A stretch of DNA of 64,000 nt from Luminiphilus syltensis NOR5-1B (lineage in GTDB: Bacteria > Pseudomonadota > Gammaproteobacteria > Pseudomonadales > Halieaceae), in the NCBI RefSeq assembly GCF_000158175.1, contig NZ_DS999411.1, positions 1,150,596 through 1,214,595 on the forward strand, read 5' to 3'. A model generated the notes under the pieces. The model ran no database searches. It saw only the letters and a list, made by a program, of their open reading frames with translations, and was not told where the DNA came from. Positions 1 to 9,923 of the stretch are shown one piece after another. The position numbers and the translations under genes were made by a program. Position 1 is the stretch's first letter. Every line of letters begins with the position of its first letter.

Positions 1-265
1 GGTGGAGAGGGTCCAGCAGGGGCTGCTCATCAAGCACGGCCGTGATCGGCTTCAGTTTCATCGGATCCACGGTCGAGACATCGACCCGGTGCAGGATCAG
101 GGCGACCACCTGGCGGCGGCCAAAGGGTACCTGAACCCGGTTCCCGGGCATCACCGCGCCGGGGTCAATGTTGTGGGGTATCAGATAGTCAAACGCGCGC
201 CGAAGCGGGGTCTGAACAGCGCAGGCGACAATAGGTCTCGATGCAGGGGGTTCGTGGCCGGCCAT
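1..265 (-). CDS. priA: Primosomal protein N' (PriA helicase), N-terminal part
   Basis: The reverse strand from the ATG at 265 reads into the left edge and encodes about 88 residues of the PriA 3'-DNA-binding domain. It contains the stretch AVQTPLRRAFDYLIP followed by PGNRVQVPFGRRQ, which is typical of the PriA N-terminus. PriA restarts collapsed replication forks by loading the primosome. It is divergent from rpmE, an arrangement common in gammaproteobacteria. The helicase domains lie outside the window. The family is clear from the N-terminus and the neighbour. Confidence 0.85.
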   Translation of the reverse strand, partial: MAGHEPPASRPIVACAVQTPLRRAFDYLIPHNIDPGAVMPGNRVQVPFGRRQVVALILHRVDVSTVDPMKLKPITAVLDEQPLLDPLH

Positions 266-394
266 GGCGTCAGTAGTGCTGCTTCGAGGGTAATATGACC
301 ATTACCGGAGTGTACAGCAGGCCTTGTAAAAGCGGGCCGCTCTGGTACCATTCGCCCTCTTTTTTTACACGTCAGTCTCCTGGCAGGGAAAATC

Positions 395-610
395 ATGCAA
401 GCTGAAATCCACCCAAAGTACGAAGAAGTGACTGCTCGCTGCAGCTGCGGGAACGAAATCAAGACCCGTTCAACGCTGTGCAACGACCTCAGTATCGACG
501 TCTGCAGCAACTGCCATCCATTTTATACGGGCAAGCAGAAGAAGGCCGATTCTGGTGGGCGCGTTGACCGGTTCAACAAGCGCTTCGCCGGACGCAGTCT
601 CAAGAAGTAG
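395..610 (+). CDS. rpmE: 50S ribosomal protein L31 (zinc-binding type)
   Basis: A 71-residue protein with the L31 signatures: an early CSCGN motif and a later [10 protein letters not shown] motif. The four cysteines (about 16, 18, 37 and 40) are those of the zinc-binding C+ form, and the length is normal. L31 sits in the 50S subunit and bridges to the 30S. The gene stands alone between divergent priA and a strong terminator, so it is probably monocistronic. A cysteine-free L31 paralogue for zinc starvation would have to lie elsewhere. Confidence 0.97.
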   Translation: MQAEIHPKYEEVTARCSCGNEIKTRSTLCNDLSIDVCSNCHPFYTGKQKKADSGGRVDRFNKRFAGRSLKK

Positions 611-628
611 TCAAGCGCAGTACACAGA

Positions 629-655
629 AACGCCGGCACAGCCGGCGTTTTTTTT
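629..655 (+). terminator. Rho-independent terminator after rpmE
   Basis: A perfect 9-bp stem (AACGCCGGC / GCCGGCGTT) with a 3-nt loop is followed by a run of T. It starts 18 nt after the rpmE stop codon and separates rpmE from the malic enzyme gene. Confidence 0.93.
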
Positions 656-725
656 GCCCGAATGCCATCGCATTACAATAAAGCCACAGGCGGTGGTCTG
701 ACGTGAATAACGATAGGGGAAAAGT

Positions 726-2015
726 ATGTCAGAACGATTGAAGCGGGATTCTTTGGAGTACCACGCATTACCGGTTCCGGGAAAAATCAGTATTGAGCTG
801 ACAAAACCTGCCGAAACCATGCGACATCTCGCGATGGCATACAGCCCCGGGGTTGCTGAACCCTGCAGCCAAATTGCCCACGACCCCTCACTGGCCTATC
901 GCTACACCGGCAAAGGCAATAGTGTTGCGGTGATCAGCAATGGAACGGCAGTGCTGGGATTGGGCAATCTGGGCGCATTAGCCAGTAAACCGGTAATGGA
1001 AGGTAAAGCACTGCTGTTCAAACGCTTCGCTGACATCAACGCCATCGATGTGCTGGTTGATACGCAGGACGTCGATACCTTCGTCAACACCGTACGGGCT
1101 ATTTCATGCACTTACGGCGGAATTAATCTCGAGGACATCAAGGCACCTGAGTGTTTTGAAATCGAGCGACGGCTGCAGGCTTGCTGCGATATCCCGGTGT
1201 TCCATGACGATCAGCACGGCACCGCTATTGTTACTGCCGCCGGACTGGTCAATGCGCTCGAAGTGCAGGAAAAATCCCTGGAGGATGTCACGGTGGTCTG
1301 TCTCGGTGCCGGTGCGGCCGCGGTAGCCTGCATGAACCTGCTGCTCGAAATGGGCGCAGATCCGTCGCGAATGATGATGCTGGATCGGCAGGGTGTGATT
1401 CATAGCAAGCGAGATAATTTGAGCGAGCAGAAGGCTCTGTTTGCCGTTGATACGGACAAACGAACCCTTGACGACGCCATGAAGGGCGCCGATGTACTCA
1501 TCGGGCTCTCGGGCCCTGACCTGGTGAGCGCCGATATGGTGCGCTCCATGGCGCCGCGACCCATTATATTTGCCTGCTCGAATCCCAATCCGGAAATCAA
1601 TCGCGAACTGGCGCTCGCCACCCGCGATGACCTGATTATGGCCACCGGTCGTTCCGACTACCCCAACCAGGTCAACAACGTGCTCGGTTTCCCCTTTATT
1701 TTCAGAGGCGCCCTCGATGTTCGCGCATCGACCATCAACGAGGCGATGAAGATCGCAACGGTTAAGGCACTGGCTCAGCTGGCGCGGGAGCCGGTACCGG
1801 AATCCGTACTCGATGCCTACAGTGTGGTTGAGCTCGAGTTCGGTCCCTATTACATCCTGCCTAAGCCCATGGATCCAAGGCTCATGCCTATTATTGCTCC
1901 CGCGGTGGCCAAAGCCGCGATCGAATCGGGTGTGGCGCGGGCGCCGCTGGATGAAGATTATGAGGAGCAGCTCTGGGGTGGCGTTGGTTTTGGTGCCGAC
2001 CGTAACTGGCGCTGA
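726..2015 (+). CDS. NAD(P)-dependent malic enzyme, short form
   Basis: A 429-residue malic enzyme that decarboxylates malate to pyruvate with reduction of NAD(P). Visible motifs are the N-terminal SPGVAEPC region, the metal-site segment FHDDQHGTA near residue 160, the nucleotide-binding [13 protein letters not shown] near 195, and [18 protein letters not shown] near 310. It has the catalytic part of the MaeB family but lacks the C-terminal phosphotransacetylase domain of E. coli MaeB (about 760 residues), so it is the short form. The cofactor cannot be decided from sequence. It stands alone behind the rpmE terminator. Confidence 0.93.
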   Translation: MSERLKRDSLEYHALPVPGKISIELTKPAETMRHLAMAYSPGVAEPCSQIAHDPSLAYRYTGKGNSVAVISNGTAVLGLGNLGALASKPVMEGKALLFKRFADINAIDVLVDTQDVDTFVNTVRAISCTYGGINLEDIKAPECFEIERRLQACCDIPVFHDDQHGTAIVTAAGLVNALEVQEKSLEDVTVVCLGAGAAAVACMNLLLEMGADPSRMMMLDRQGVIHSKRDNLSEQKALFAVDTDKRTLDDAMKGADVLIGLSGPDLVSADMVRSMAPRPIIFACSNPNPEINRELALATRDDLIMATGRSDYPNQVNNVLGFPFIFRGALDVRASTINEAMKIATVKALAQLAREPVPESVLDAYSVVELEFGPYYILPKPMDPRLMPIIAPAVAKAAIESGVARAPLDEDYEEQLWGGVGFGADRNWR

Positions 2016-2262
2016 GCACTGCCGCGAGGCGAGGTGAGATGGGCTGGGGCGTCGACGAGCGACTCTGGCAATGCGCTGAACGTGCGGGAGCCAAGCGAGC
2101 AGCGCAAAGGGCTACCGTCTGCGTCACCGATATCAGGATACAGGGTGTGGTTGTCGGCGAACAGCTTCCAGGGCACTGATTGAGCTACCGCGCAGGCCCT
2201 GATTCCGCTAATCCGTGATGAGCCTCAATGAAGGCTAAATTAAACCTGTTTTAAAAAAGCCC

Positions 2263-4761
2263 CTAAAAAAGCCCCTTGAGTTCGTCGGTGGCTATGGACG
2301 AGCCGCCGTCCGCTGCACTCGGCGGTAGGTGTTCCTCGAGAAAGTACTCCAGCATGCTGCCTTTCGGCGAGCCCGTAACCCGTTCGCCGGTCTTCGCATC
2401 GATTCGAAGCCGCGTCACACCCGAGGGCATTGGCGCCGGAGTGAGTGTGGGTCCTGCGGCCTCGCGCATGAAATCGATCCAGATGGGCAGGGCAGCGGTG
2501 CCGCCAAACTCTCGCTTACCCAACAGGCTATAGTCGTCGAAGCCTACCCAGGTCGTGGTGACGAGATTGCGATTGTAGCCAGAAAACCACGCGTCTCTAG
2601 GGCCGTTGGTCGTTCCGGTTTTACCCGCGATATCCTGTCGCTCCAACACCCGTGCCCGTCGACCCGTACCCCGCTGGATGGCGTCCTGCAGCATCGATGT
2701 CACAATGTAGGTAATGCGGGGATCCATTACCTGCGGTGCTTCGTTAACCGTCTCGGTACTCGTCTCGTTCAAAATGTCTTCCATCCGCAGCGGTTGGTCG
2801 GCATCGATCGAATCGACTTCCCGCAGGCGGTCGCAGTCCTGACAGGCGAGGGCGGGACGCGATTGCCAAATGATATCGCCGCGGGCATCTTCAATGCGGT
2901 TGATCAGATAGGGCTCGACGCGATAGCCGCCATTGGCCAGCATCGCGTAGCCCGACACAATATCCATCGGCGTGTAGGCGTGGGTGCCAAGTGCCAGGGT
3001 GAGGTTTCGGGCCATGTTGCTGGTATCAAAACCTATCTGGTCCAGATAGTCAGTGAAGCGGTCGACGCCGAGGCGTTGAAGCACCCGAATCGACACCAGG
3101 TTCCTGGAGAAGGTGAGGGCGTTGCGCAGGCGTGTTGGCCCATAAAACTTACCGCTGTCGTTTTCCGGCCGCCAGATTTCATCGCTCGCGAGGTTGTCCA
3201 GCACAATGGGCGCGTCGTTAATCAGCGTGGCGGCGGTGACCCCGGACTCCAGCGCCGCGGCATAGAGGAAAGGTTTGAAATTCGATCCTGGCTGGCGCTT
3301 CGCCTGGGTAACGCGATTGAACTTCGACAGCTCGAAACCCATGCCGCCCACCAGTGAACGGATCGCTCCATCGCTGGGATCGAGCGCCACCAGTGCGGCC
3401 TGTGCCCGAGGTACCTGCGCCAGTTTCCAGCTGCCATCTCCCGCCGATGTGACGCGGACCAGATCGCCGACAGCGAGCACATCGGCAATTGTCTCCGGCC
3501 GCGCAGTGCGCGAGTTTTCGCTCAAATAGCGCCGTACCTGCTCGAGATCGCCTTCCCAGGCCAGGGTGATCATCGAACCGTTTTTGTGCAGTAGCTCCGC
3601 CCCCTGCTCACTAATGCGGGTGACGATTGCAGGATCGAGATCCGCAATAACCGGCATATTCCGCAGGGCATCCTGCCATTGATCAAACAGTTCCTCAGGG
3701 ATTGCTACCGCTTCTTGAGCTTCCTGTATTTCAGAATTGGATTCATCGATCGGGGTTGGCAATGGCAGGGGCGGAGGGAGTCGTCGCTCCGGACCGCGCC
3801 AGCCGTGACGGGCATCGTAGGTTCGAAGTCCGCCCAGCAGGGCGTCGCGTGCGGCCAGCTGTAAGGTGCTATCCACTGTAGTGTGAACCACGTATCCGTC
3901 GTTGTAGGCGCCTTGCCCGAAGCGATCGACCATCTCCTGTCGCACCATTTCGGCCACATAATCAGCATCGACCTGAACCTGGAGGCCGTGGTACTCGGCG
4001 GTCACGGGTTCAGCACGTGCTTCGGCCAGCTGTGTCTCATCCAGCTTGCCCAGGCGCGCCATGCGCCCCAGGATCCAGTCGCGCCTGGCCTTGCCTTTTT
4101 CGGGGTTGCTGAGGGGGTTGTTGCGTGAGGGTGCCTTGGGAATGCCTGCCAGCATGGCCTGCTGTGCGAGACTTAACTCCCACAGCGAGCGCCCATAGTA
4201 GGTCTGTGCCGCCGCTTCGAAGCCGTAGGCACGATGCCCCAGGAAGACACGGTTGACATAAAGCTCGAAGATTTCTTCTTTGGTCAGTGCGCGCTCAATT
4301 TCGAGTGCCAAAAGGATTTCATTGAACTTGCGGAGGAAGGTGCGCTCCAGGGAAAGAAAGTAATTGCGTGCTACCTGCATCGTCAGGGTGCTGCCGCCCG
4401 AGCCTTTTTCGCCCGTCAGAACGAGCTCTGAGACCGCGCGCAGCAGTCCGCCCGGGTCAATGCCCGAATGCTTGAAGAATTGATCATCCTCGGCAGATAG
4501 CAGTGCATCGATGAAACCCTGGGGGATCTGGTCAAAACGGAGTGGGCTGCGCTTTTGCTCACCGAACTGCCCGATCAGCAGGCCGTCCTGGCTAAACACG
4601 CGCATGGGCGTCTGCAGCTTGACCTCCCGAAGGGTATCGGCCTCGGGCAGGTTCGGGCTCAGATACAGGTATAAACCTGCCAGTCCCCATAGGGACGCGC
4701 CGGCCATCAAGACAAAAAAAAGTAGTAGCTTGCGTATGACGCGCAAGGCTCGGAGCTCCAA
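2263..4761 (-). CDS. mrcA: Penicillin-binding protein 1A, bifunctional glycosyltransferase/transpeptidase
   Basis: An 832-residue class A PBP. An N-terminal membrane anchor (about 10–34) is followed by the glycosyltransferase domain with SAEDDQFF, whose Glu91 is the expected catalytic residue. Between the two catalytic domains is an insert (about 290–450) containing a Pro-rich segment and an OB-like region, as in PBP1A. The transpeptidase has PGSNFK (Ser493), an SRN motif and KTGTTNG. It polymerises and cross-links peptidoglycan at the inner membrane. It is divergent from pilM, an arrangement conserved in Pseudomonas and relatives (ponA–pilM). Confidence 0.95.
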   Translation of the reverse strand: MELRALRVIRKLLLFFVLMAGASLWGLAGLYLYLSPNLPEADTLREVKLQTPMRVFSQDGLLIGQFGEQKRSPLRFDQIPQGFIDALLSAEDDQFFKHSGIDPGGLLRAVSELVLTGEKGSGGSTLTMQVARNYFLSLERTFLRKFNEILLALEIERALTKEEIFELYVNRVFLGHRAYGFEAAAQTYYGRSLWELSLAQQAMLAGIPKAPSRNNPLSNPEKGKARRDWILGRMARLGKLDETQLAEARAEPVTAEYHGLQVQVDADYVAEMVRQEMVDRFGQGAYNDGYVVHTTVDSTLQLAARDALLGGLRTYDARHGWRGPERRLPPPLPLPTPIDESNSEIQEAQEAVAIPEELFDQWQDALRNMPVIADLDPAIVTRISEQGAELLHKNGSMITLAWEGDLEQVRRYLSENSRTARPETIADVLAVGDLVRVTSAGDGSWKLAQVPRAQAALVALDPSDGAIRSLVGGMGFELSKFNRVTQAKRQPGSNFKPFLYAAALESGVTAATLINDAPIVLDNLASDEIWRPENDSGKFYGPTRLRNALTFSRNLVSIRVLQRLGVDRFTDYLDQIGFDTSNMARNLTLALGTHAYTPMDIVSGYAMLANGGYRVEPYLINRIEDARGDIIWQSRPALACQDCDRLREVDSIDADQPLRMEDILNETSTETVNEAPQVMDPRITYIVTSMLQDAIQRGTGRRARVLERQDIAGKTGTTNGPRDAWFSGYNRNLVTTTWVGFDDYSLLGKREFGGTAALPIWIDFMREAAGPTLTPAPMPSGVTRLRIDAKTGERVTGSPKGSMLEYFLEEHLPPSAADGGSSIATDELKGLF

Positions 4762-4955
4762 GTTGTGCGTCGAGGTTCGACGTTTCGGTGAATTTGCCGG
4801 TTTTGACCACAGAAACCTGAAATTTCTGCGTCAAAGTGTTCTTTTTGCACAGTTATATTGGCATGTAATGCCTATTAATGCTTAGTATACGGTAACAACA
4901 AGTCACGAGCGCTTAGAACTCGTGTTTGACTGGGGAAGGTTGTAGGGGCGCCAAT

Positions 4956-6020
4956 GTGTTCGGCCTGTTAGGAAAGCGTGGAAAAACGCAATTTCTTGCG
5001 ATCGATATTAGCTCGACGACCGTCAAGCTGCTGGAGCTCAGTCAGTCCAACGGACGGTACCGGGTGGAGAGCTTTGGTGTCGCATCGCTGCCTATCGACG
5101 CCGTGGTCGAAAAGGCTATCAATAACGTCGACGAAGTGGCCGTTGCGATTCGCAATGTGGTTAACCAGTCCCGTAGCAAAAACCGCCAGGTGGTTAGCGC
5201 TGTGGCGGGCTCTTCGGTGATCACCAAGACGATTCCAATGCCGATTGGTTTGAGCGACGAAGACATGGAAACCCAGCTTACCCTTGAGGCGGATCAGTAT
5301 GTGCCCTATCCCCTCGACGAAGTGGCTATCGATTTTGAAGTGCAGGGCCCTGTTCAGGGGCGCGAAGATCAGGTCAATGTGCTGCTCGCAGCCTGCCGCC
5401 GTGAGACTATCGATAGTCGTGTGGATGCGCTGGAACTCGCTGATCTAATGCCGAGGATTATCGATGTCGAGGCCTATGCCATGGAGCGGGCTTTTGAACT
5501 GGTGCGCACTCAGGCCGATATCGAAGAGCGGGCCACCGTGGCACTCGTGGATATTGGTGCCACCATGATGACGCTTTCGGTGCTGCATCGCGGGAATACG
5601 GTGTACACCCGAGAGCAGCTGTTTGGTGGCAAGCAGCTTACTGATGAAATCATGCGCCGCTACGGTCTGCCCCTCGATGAGGCGGGTTTGGCGAAAAAAC
5701 AGGGCGGCTTGCCCGATGACTACGAGACCGATGTGCTGGAGCCCTTTCTTGAGGCGGTGGTGCAGCAGGTCGGTCGGTCGCTGCAGTTCTTCTTTTCGTC
5801 GGGTGACTTCAGCAGTGTCGACGCCGTCTGCCTCGCCGGTGGTGTGGCAGCCATGGACGGATTGGCGGCGATGGTTGAGGAGCGCCTCAGTACGCCTACT
5901 TTTGTCGCCAACCCGTTTGCCGATATGACGGTGTCTCCGAAGGTAAACCTAGTAGCGCTCAATAGCGATGCCCCCGCCCTGATGATGGCCTGCGGGTTGG
6001 CTCTGCGGAGTTTCGACTAA
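4956..6020 (+). CDS. pilM: Type IV pilus inner-membrane platform protein PilM
   Basis: An actin-like cytoplasmic ATPase-fold protein of about 354 residues, first gene of pilMNOPQ. The segment DISSTTVKLLEL close to the start is the actin-like phosphate-1 loop typical of PilM. A TTG at 4926 would add ten residues. The GTG at 4956 is preferred because a purine-rich TAGGGG lies about 8 nt upstream and the product then begins with the family-typical FGLLGK. PilM binds the N-terminal tail of PilN and connects the pilus motor to the envelope complex. It overlaps pilN by one base. Confidence 0.93.
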   Translation: MFGLLGKRGKTQFLAIDISSTTVKLLELSQSNGRYRVESFGVASLPIDAVVEKAINNVDEVAVAIRNVVNQSRSKNRQVVSAVAGSSVITKTIPMPIGLSDEDMETQLTLEADQYVPYPLDEVAIDFEVQGPVQGREDQVNVLLAACRRETIDSRVDALELADLMPRIIDVEAYAMERAFELVRTQADIEERATVALVDIGATMMTLSVLHRGNTVYTREQLFGGKQLTDEIMRRYGLPLDEAGLAKKQGGLPDDYETDVLEPFLEAVVQQVGRSLQFFFSSGDFSSVDAVCLAGGVAAMDGLAAMVEERLSTPTFVANPFADMTVSPKVNLVALNSDAPALMMACGLALRSFD

Positions 6021-6595
6021 TGGCGCGCATTAACCTATTGCCCTGGCGCGAGGAGCTTCGCGCCGAGCGCAAAAAGCAGTTCACGCTCAACCTGGTCGGC
6101 GTTGCGATGGTGGCTGTGCTGGCGCTGGTCGGCGCAGACCGTCTGGAAAACAGCCGCATCGAGAACCAAAAGCAGCGTAATGCCTATCTCGAGCAAAACA
6201 TCGCTAAGCTCGATGAGAAGGTGGCGGAGATTCGCGATTTGCAGAAAAAGCGGGTCCAGTTGATCGAGCGCATGCGCATTATTCAGGAACTTCAGGGAAC
6301 CCGGCCGGTTATTGTGCGGATTCTTGACCAGCTCGTACGCACGCTACCCGATGGCGTTTTCTACACCGAGCTCACCACCGAGGAGGGAATGATCACCATT
6401 CAGGGCGTGGCCGAGTCCAACAACAGGGTTTCGAGCCTGATGCGGCGACTCGACGCTTCAGAGTGGCTTCAGGATCCCAACCTCGATGCGGTCGTTGCCG
6501 CGCCGGAATTCGGTGATCAGGCCGCGACGTTTACGCTGACCGTGGGTGTGCAGCTCGCGAAAGAGGGTGAAGCGAACGGGGAGTCCGACGCGTGA
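6020..6595 (+). CDS. pilN: Type IV pilus assembly protein PilN
   Basis: A 191-residue bitopic protein that begins MARINLLPWREE, the conserved PilN cytoplasmic tail that docks onto PilM. A single membrane segment (about 25–42) is followed by a coiled-coil stretch and a periplasmic ferredoxin-like domain. It forms heterodimers with PilO. The start overlaps the pilM stop (TAATG) and the end overlaps pilO by four bases, so translation is probably coupled. Confidence 0.95.
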   Translation: MARINLLPWREELRAERKKQFTLNLVGVAMVAVLALVGADRLENSRIENQKQRNAYLEQNIAKLDEKVAEIRDLQKKRVQLIERMRIIQELQGTRPVIVRILDQLVRTLPDGVFYTELTTEEGMITIQGVAESNNRVSSLMRRLDASEWLQDPNLDAVVAAPEFGDQAATFTLTVGVQLAKEGEANGESDA

Positions 6596-7206
6596 ACTTC
6601 CTCGAATCCCTCAAGTCGCTCAATGAGATCAGCCTGTCTGACCTGTCGCTCGATAACACGGGTAGCTGGCCTGCGCCGGTCAAGGTGTTTACGGGCATAC
6701 TGGTATTCGTGGCGATTGTAGTGGCCGGTTATTACTACCACCTCGAGAGCCTGGAAAACCAGCTGCGTCAGGTCGAGCAGACAGAGGTTGAGCTGAAGCG
6801 GGATTTTGAGAAGAAAGCGTTTGAAGCCGCAAACCTTGAGGCCTACAAAGCGCAGCTGATTGAAATGCAGGAAAGTTTCGGCGCTCTGGTAAGCCAGCTG
6901 CCCAGCGATACCGAAGTTCCGGGCCTTCTTGAGGATATTACCAACAAGGGTGAGGTAAATGGCCTCCAGATCGACAGCATTGATCTTCTGGATGAGCAAA
7001 AACAGGAGTTCTATATTGAGCTTCCGATCGAGATTAATGCGGTGGGCTCGTATCATGACCTCGGAGCCTTTATCAGTGGCATGGCCAGCCTGCCCCGAAT
7101 TGTGACCTTGCATGATTTTGAGATTGTCTCCCCCGGTGAACAAACACATCGCCTGGAGATGCGCATTCTCGCAAAAACCTACCGCTATCGGGACGATGAA
7201 GAATGA
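6592..7206 (+). CDS. pilO: Type IV pilus assembly protein PilO
   Basis: A 204-residue inner-membrane protein starting at GTG in a GTGA overlap with pilN. A cytoplasmic N-terminus of about 38 residues precedes one membrane helix (VFTGILVFVAIVVAGYYYH), then coiled coil and a periplasmic domain. PilO pairs with PilN and contacts the lipoprotein PilP to align the inner-membrane platform with the PilQ secretin. It overlaps pilP by four bases. Confidence 0.95.
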   Translation: MNFLESLKSLNEISLSDLSLDNTGSWPAPVKVFTGILVFVAIVVAGYYYHLESLENQLRQVEQTEVELKRDFEKKAFEAANLEAYKAQLIEMQESFGALVSQLPSDTEVPGLLEDITNKGEVNGLQIDSIDLLDEQKQEFYIELPIEINAVGSYHDLGAFISGMASLPRIVTLHDFEIVSPGEQTHRLEMRILAKTYRYRDDEE

Positions 7207-7748
7207 GCGGGTTCGTGAAATCGAAAACAACGGCGATACTGGCACTACTCGGCCCGGTTTTTTTGCTTTCTGGGTGTATGGGTAATGATATGAGGGACCT
7301 TGACGCGTTTATGGCCGAGAAGCTGGCGCGCCCGGGTGGGGTGATCCAGCCGGTACCCACTTTTCAGGCTTACGAGGCGTTTGCTTATTCGGCGACTACC
7401 CAGCGCAGCCCCTTTGATCGCCCGGTTGCGGTGAAGCTGGTTGCGGGCTTGCAAAGCGGTGCTGTGGTTCGTCCGGACCCCGATCGTCCCAGGCAATTTC
7501 TGGAGCAGTTTACGCTCGACTCCCTGCAGCTGGTGGGAGCGCTTGAACGCGATGGTAAGGACTGGAGTCTGATTAAAGACCCCGATGGTGGTATCCATCG
7601 GGTTCAGGTGGGTGAATATCTGGGGCGCGATCACGGCAAGATTGTAGAGACAACCGACACCTATGTGTCGGTTATCGAGATTGTGTCAGATGGAACAGCG
7701 GATGGCTGGGTTGAACGGCCCCGCACGATTGACCTGCTTGGGTCTTGA
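7203..7748 (+). CDS. pilP: Type IV pilus lipoprotein PilP
   Basis: A 181-residue lipoprotein with a type II signal peptide whose lipobox is LLSGC (Cys about 25). A disordered segment and a C-terminal beta-sandwich HR-like domain follow. PilP tethers the PilNO heterodimer to the periplasmic N0/N1 domains of PilQ. It starts in an ATGA overlap with pilO and is followed closely by pilQ, giving the standard complete pilMNOPQ operon. Confidence 0.94.
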   Translation: MSGFVKSKTTAILALLGPVFLLSGCMGNDMRDLDAFMAEKLARPGGVIQPVPTFQAYEAFAYSATTQRSPFDRPVAVKLVAGLQSGAVVRPDPDRPRQFLEQFTLDSLQLVGALERDGKDWSLIKDPDGGIHRVQVGEYLGRDHGKIVETTDTYVSVIEIVSDGTADGWVERPRTIDLLGS

Positions 7749-7758
7749 GGCGAGGGCG

Positions 7759-9891
7759 ATGGAGATGTCTGTGATGTTGAAAAGGACGATGGGCTATCTG
7801 GCTCTGATGGTCGGCTTGACTGCGGGGCAGACCGCGCTCGCGGATCCGGTCATAGAGGACATTACGTTTAGTTCCCAGCCGGGGGGGAAGTTCGAGATCA
7901 GACTCGACTTTAACGAGCCACCGCCGGTAGACCTTGATGCCTATACGATTGAGAAGCCTGCCCGCATAGCCATCGATTTTCCGGCAACACAAAGTGCTCT
8001 GGCGCAAAAACGGTATCCACTGTCGTTTGGTAATGCGACGGGCGTATTGGTACTTGAATCCGGTGATCGCACCCGGATGGTGGTGAATCTGGTCAAACTC
8101 GTTCCCTACGAGACCAGCGTTCGTGGCAACCAGCTTATTTTGCAGGTGGGCCAGGACAGTTCCGGCAGCTATGCGCAGACTTCAACCGCTGACGGCGTGT
8201 TGGAAACCCAGATGAATCGGGTAGCAAAGGTCGAATCAGAGATTACCGACCTGCAGTTCCGTCGCTCGGAGGAAGGCGAAGGCCGGCTGGTACTGACCTT
8301 GAGCAATGCCGCAGTAGATGTGAACGTGTTCAGCGAGGGTAGTCGTATTGCCCTCGAATTCCTCGATACCGCAGTGCCCGAATCGCTGCTGCGCAACTTC
8401 GATGTGACCGACTTCGCCACTCCGGTGACCTCCGTCGAGGTCAACACTACTGAGCGTGGCACCCGACTTCAATTAGCCGCAACGGGTTATTTTGATTATC
8501 TCGCCTACCAAACCGGCAACGAGTACATCCTGAGCGTCAAACCGCTGACCGAGAAAGAGAAGGAGGAGCTGGAAAGCGAGTTCAGTTACGTCGGTGATCG
8601 GATTTCGCTCAACTTCCAGGATATAGAGGTGCGAGCAGTGCTGCAGCTGATCGCCGACTTCACGGAACTTAACCTCGTTGCTTCGGATACCGTCGAGGGC
8701 AATATCACGCTGCGCCTCCAGAGCGTACCTTGGGACCAGGCGTTGGAGCTGGTACTGAAAACCCGGGGCCTGGATAGCCGGCAGATTGGCAATGTGCTCA
8801 TGGTGGCACCCGCGGAGGAAATTGCAGAGCGTGAGCGTCAGCAGGTGGAGGCCAATAAAACCATTGCGGAGCTGGCGCCCCTGCAGAACGAATTTATCCG
8901 TATTCGCTACGCCTCGGCCGAGGATATCGTTGAACTCCTGAAGGGAGACGCTGAGCTCACCGAGTCAGAGGGCGCCAGTCGGTCAATGGTGTCAGCGAGG
9001 GGTTCGATTAAATTCGACAAACGGACCAACTCCATCATTATTACTGACACGGCCGCAAATCTGGCGGCAGTCCGGGATCTGATTGAAAAGGTCGACATAC
9101 CTATTCGCCAGGTCATGATCGAAGCCCGAATTGTTATTGCCGACTCTGACCTCAACAACAGCCTCGGAGTGCGATGGGGTGGCGGCTATCTCAACCGGGG
9201 TAGCGACAGTATCACCTCGGTGGCCCGTGGCCTTGATGATGTTGCAACATTGAATACGCAGGCCATAGCAGGGGCAGGACTGTCTTATCCGGCGAATCCC
9301 CTGGTGGATCTGGGTATTGAAGAGGGCGGAAAAAGTGGTTTTGCCATAGGCTTTACCTCAAAGGATTTATTCCTGACGGCAGAATTGCAGGCACTCGAAG
9401 CTTCGGGTCAGGGTGAAATTGTTTCGCAGCCCAAGGTGATCACCGGCGATAAGCTGCCCGCCACCATCAAATCCGGTACTGAAATCCCCTACCAGGAAGG
9501 GGCGGCCTCAGGGGCAACCACGACCCAGTTTAAAGAAGCCGTGCTGAAGCTCGAGGTAACGCCCAATATCACCCCCGACGGTAGAATCCTGCTCGACCTG
9601 GTCATCAACCAGGACTCGGTGGGTGAAGAAGTCGGCACGCCCAATGGTGGCCGTATTCCCTCTATCGACACTACCGAACTGACGACCCAGGTACTGGTTG
9701 GTAATGGCGAAACCGTTGTACTGGGTGGCGTCTTCCAAAGCGATGAGCGCATAGATGTGAGCAAGGTTCCGGTGCTTGGTGATATTCCCTACCTGGGCAA
9801 TCTCTTCAAGAGTACGATTAAGCAGAGCATCAAGCAGGAAACCCTGATTTTCATCACGCCGCGGATTCTGTCGGACGCGCTGTTGGACTGA
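7759..9891 (+). CDS. pilQ: Type IV pilus outer-membrane secretin PilQ
   Basis: A secretin of about 710 residues. The signal peptide ends near TALADP. Two N-terminal AMIN domains (about 30–120 and 155–250) bind peptidoglycan. The N0/STN-like region DRISLNFQDIEVRAVLQLIAD, an N1 KH-like domain and the C-terminal secretin core (about 440–705, with VPVLGDIPYLGNLF) follow. It forms the gated pore through which the pilus passes. The ATG at 7759 is chosen over 7765, GTG 7771 and 7774. All give a plausible signal peptide, so the first few residues are uncertain. Confidence 0.95.
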   Translation: MEMSVMLKRTMGYLALMVGLTAGQTALADPVIEDITFSSQPGGKFEIRLDFNEPPPVDLDAYTIEKPARIAIDFPATQSALAQKRYPLSFGNATGVLVLESGDRTRMVVNLVKLVPYETSVRGNQLILQVGQDSSGSYAQTSTADGVLETQMNRVAKVESEITDLQFRRSEEGEGRLVLTLSNAAVDVNVFSEGSRIALEFLDTAVPESLLRNFDVTDFATPVTSVEVNTTERGTRLQLAATGYFDYLAYQTGNEYILSVKPLTEKEKEELESEFSYVGDRISLNFQDIEVRAVLQLIADFTELNLVASDTVEGNITLRLQSVPWDQALELVLKTRGLDSRQIGNVLMVAPAEEIAERERQQVEANKTIAELAPLQNEFIRIRYASAEDIVELLKGDAELTESEGASRSMVSARGSIKFDKRTNSIIITDTAANLAAVRDLIEKVDIPIRQVMIEARIVIADSDLNNSLGVRWGGGYLNRGSDSITSVARGLDDVATLNTQAIAGAGLSYPANPLVDLGIEEGGKSGFAIGFTSKDLFLTAELQALEASGQGEIVSQPKVITGDKLPATIKSGTEIPYQEGAASGATTTQFKEAVLKLEVTPNITPDGRILLDLVINQDSVGEEVGTPNGGRIPSIDTTELTTQVLVGNGETVVLGGVFQSDERIDVSKVPVLGDIPYLGNLFKSTIKQSIKQETLIFITPRILSDALLD

Positions 9892-9923
9892 GGGCGTTCG
9901 CGTCCTCCGCACCGCTCGGAATC

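Noticed and set aside
2329-3357. Long plus-strand frame of 342 codons opposite mrcA
   Set aside because: It is antisense to the conserved PBP1A gene, has no recognisable domain and no ribosome site.
6517-7245. Minus-strand frame of 242 codons over pilN/pilO/pilP
   Set aside because: It runs across three conserved genes with overlapping starts and stops, so it is a shadow frame.
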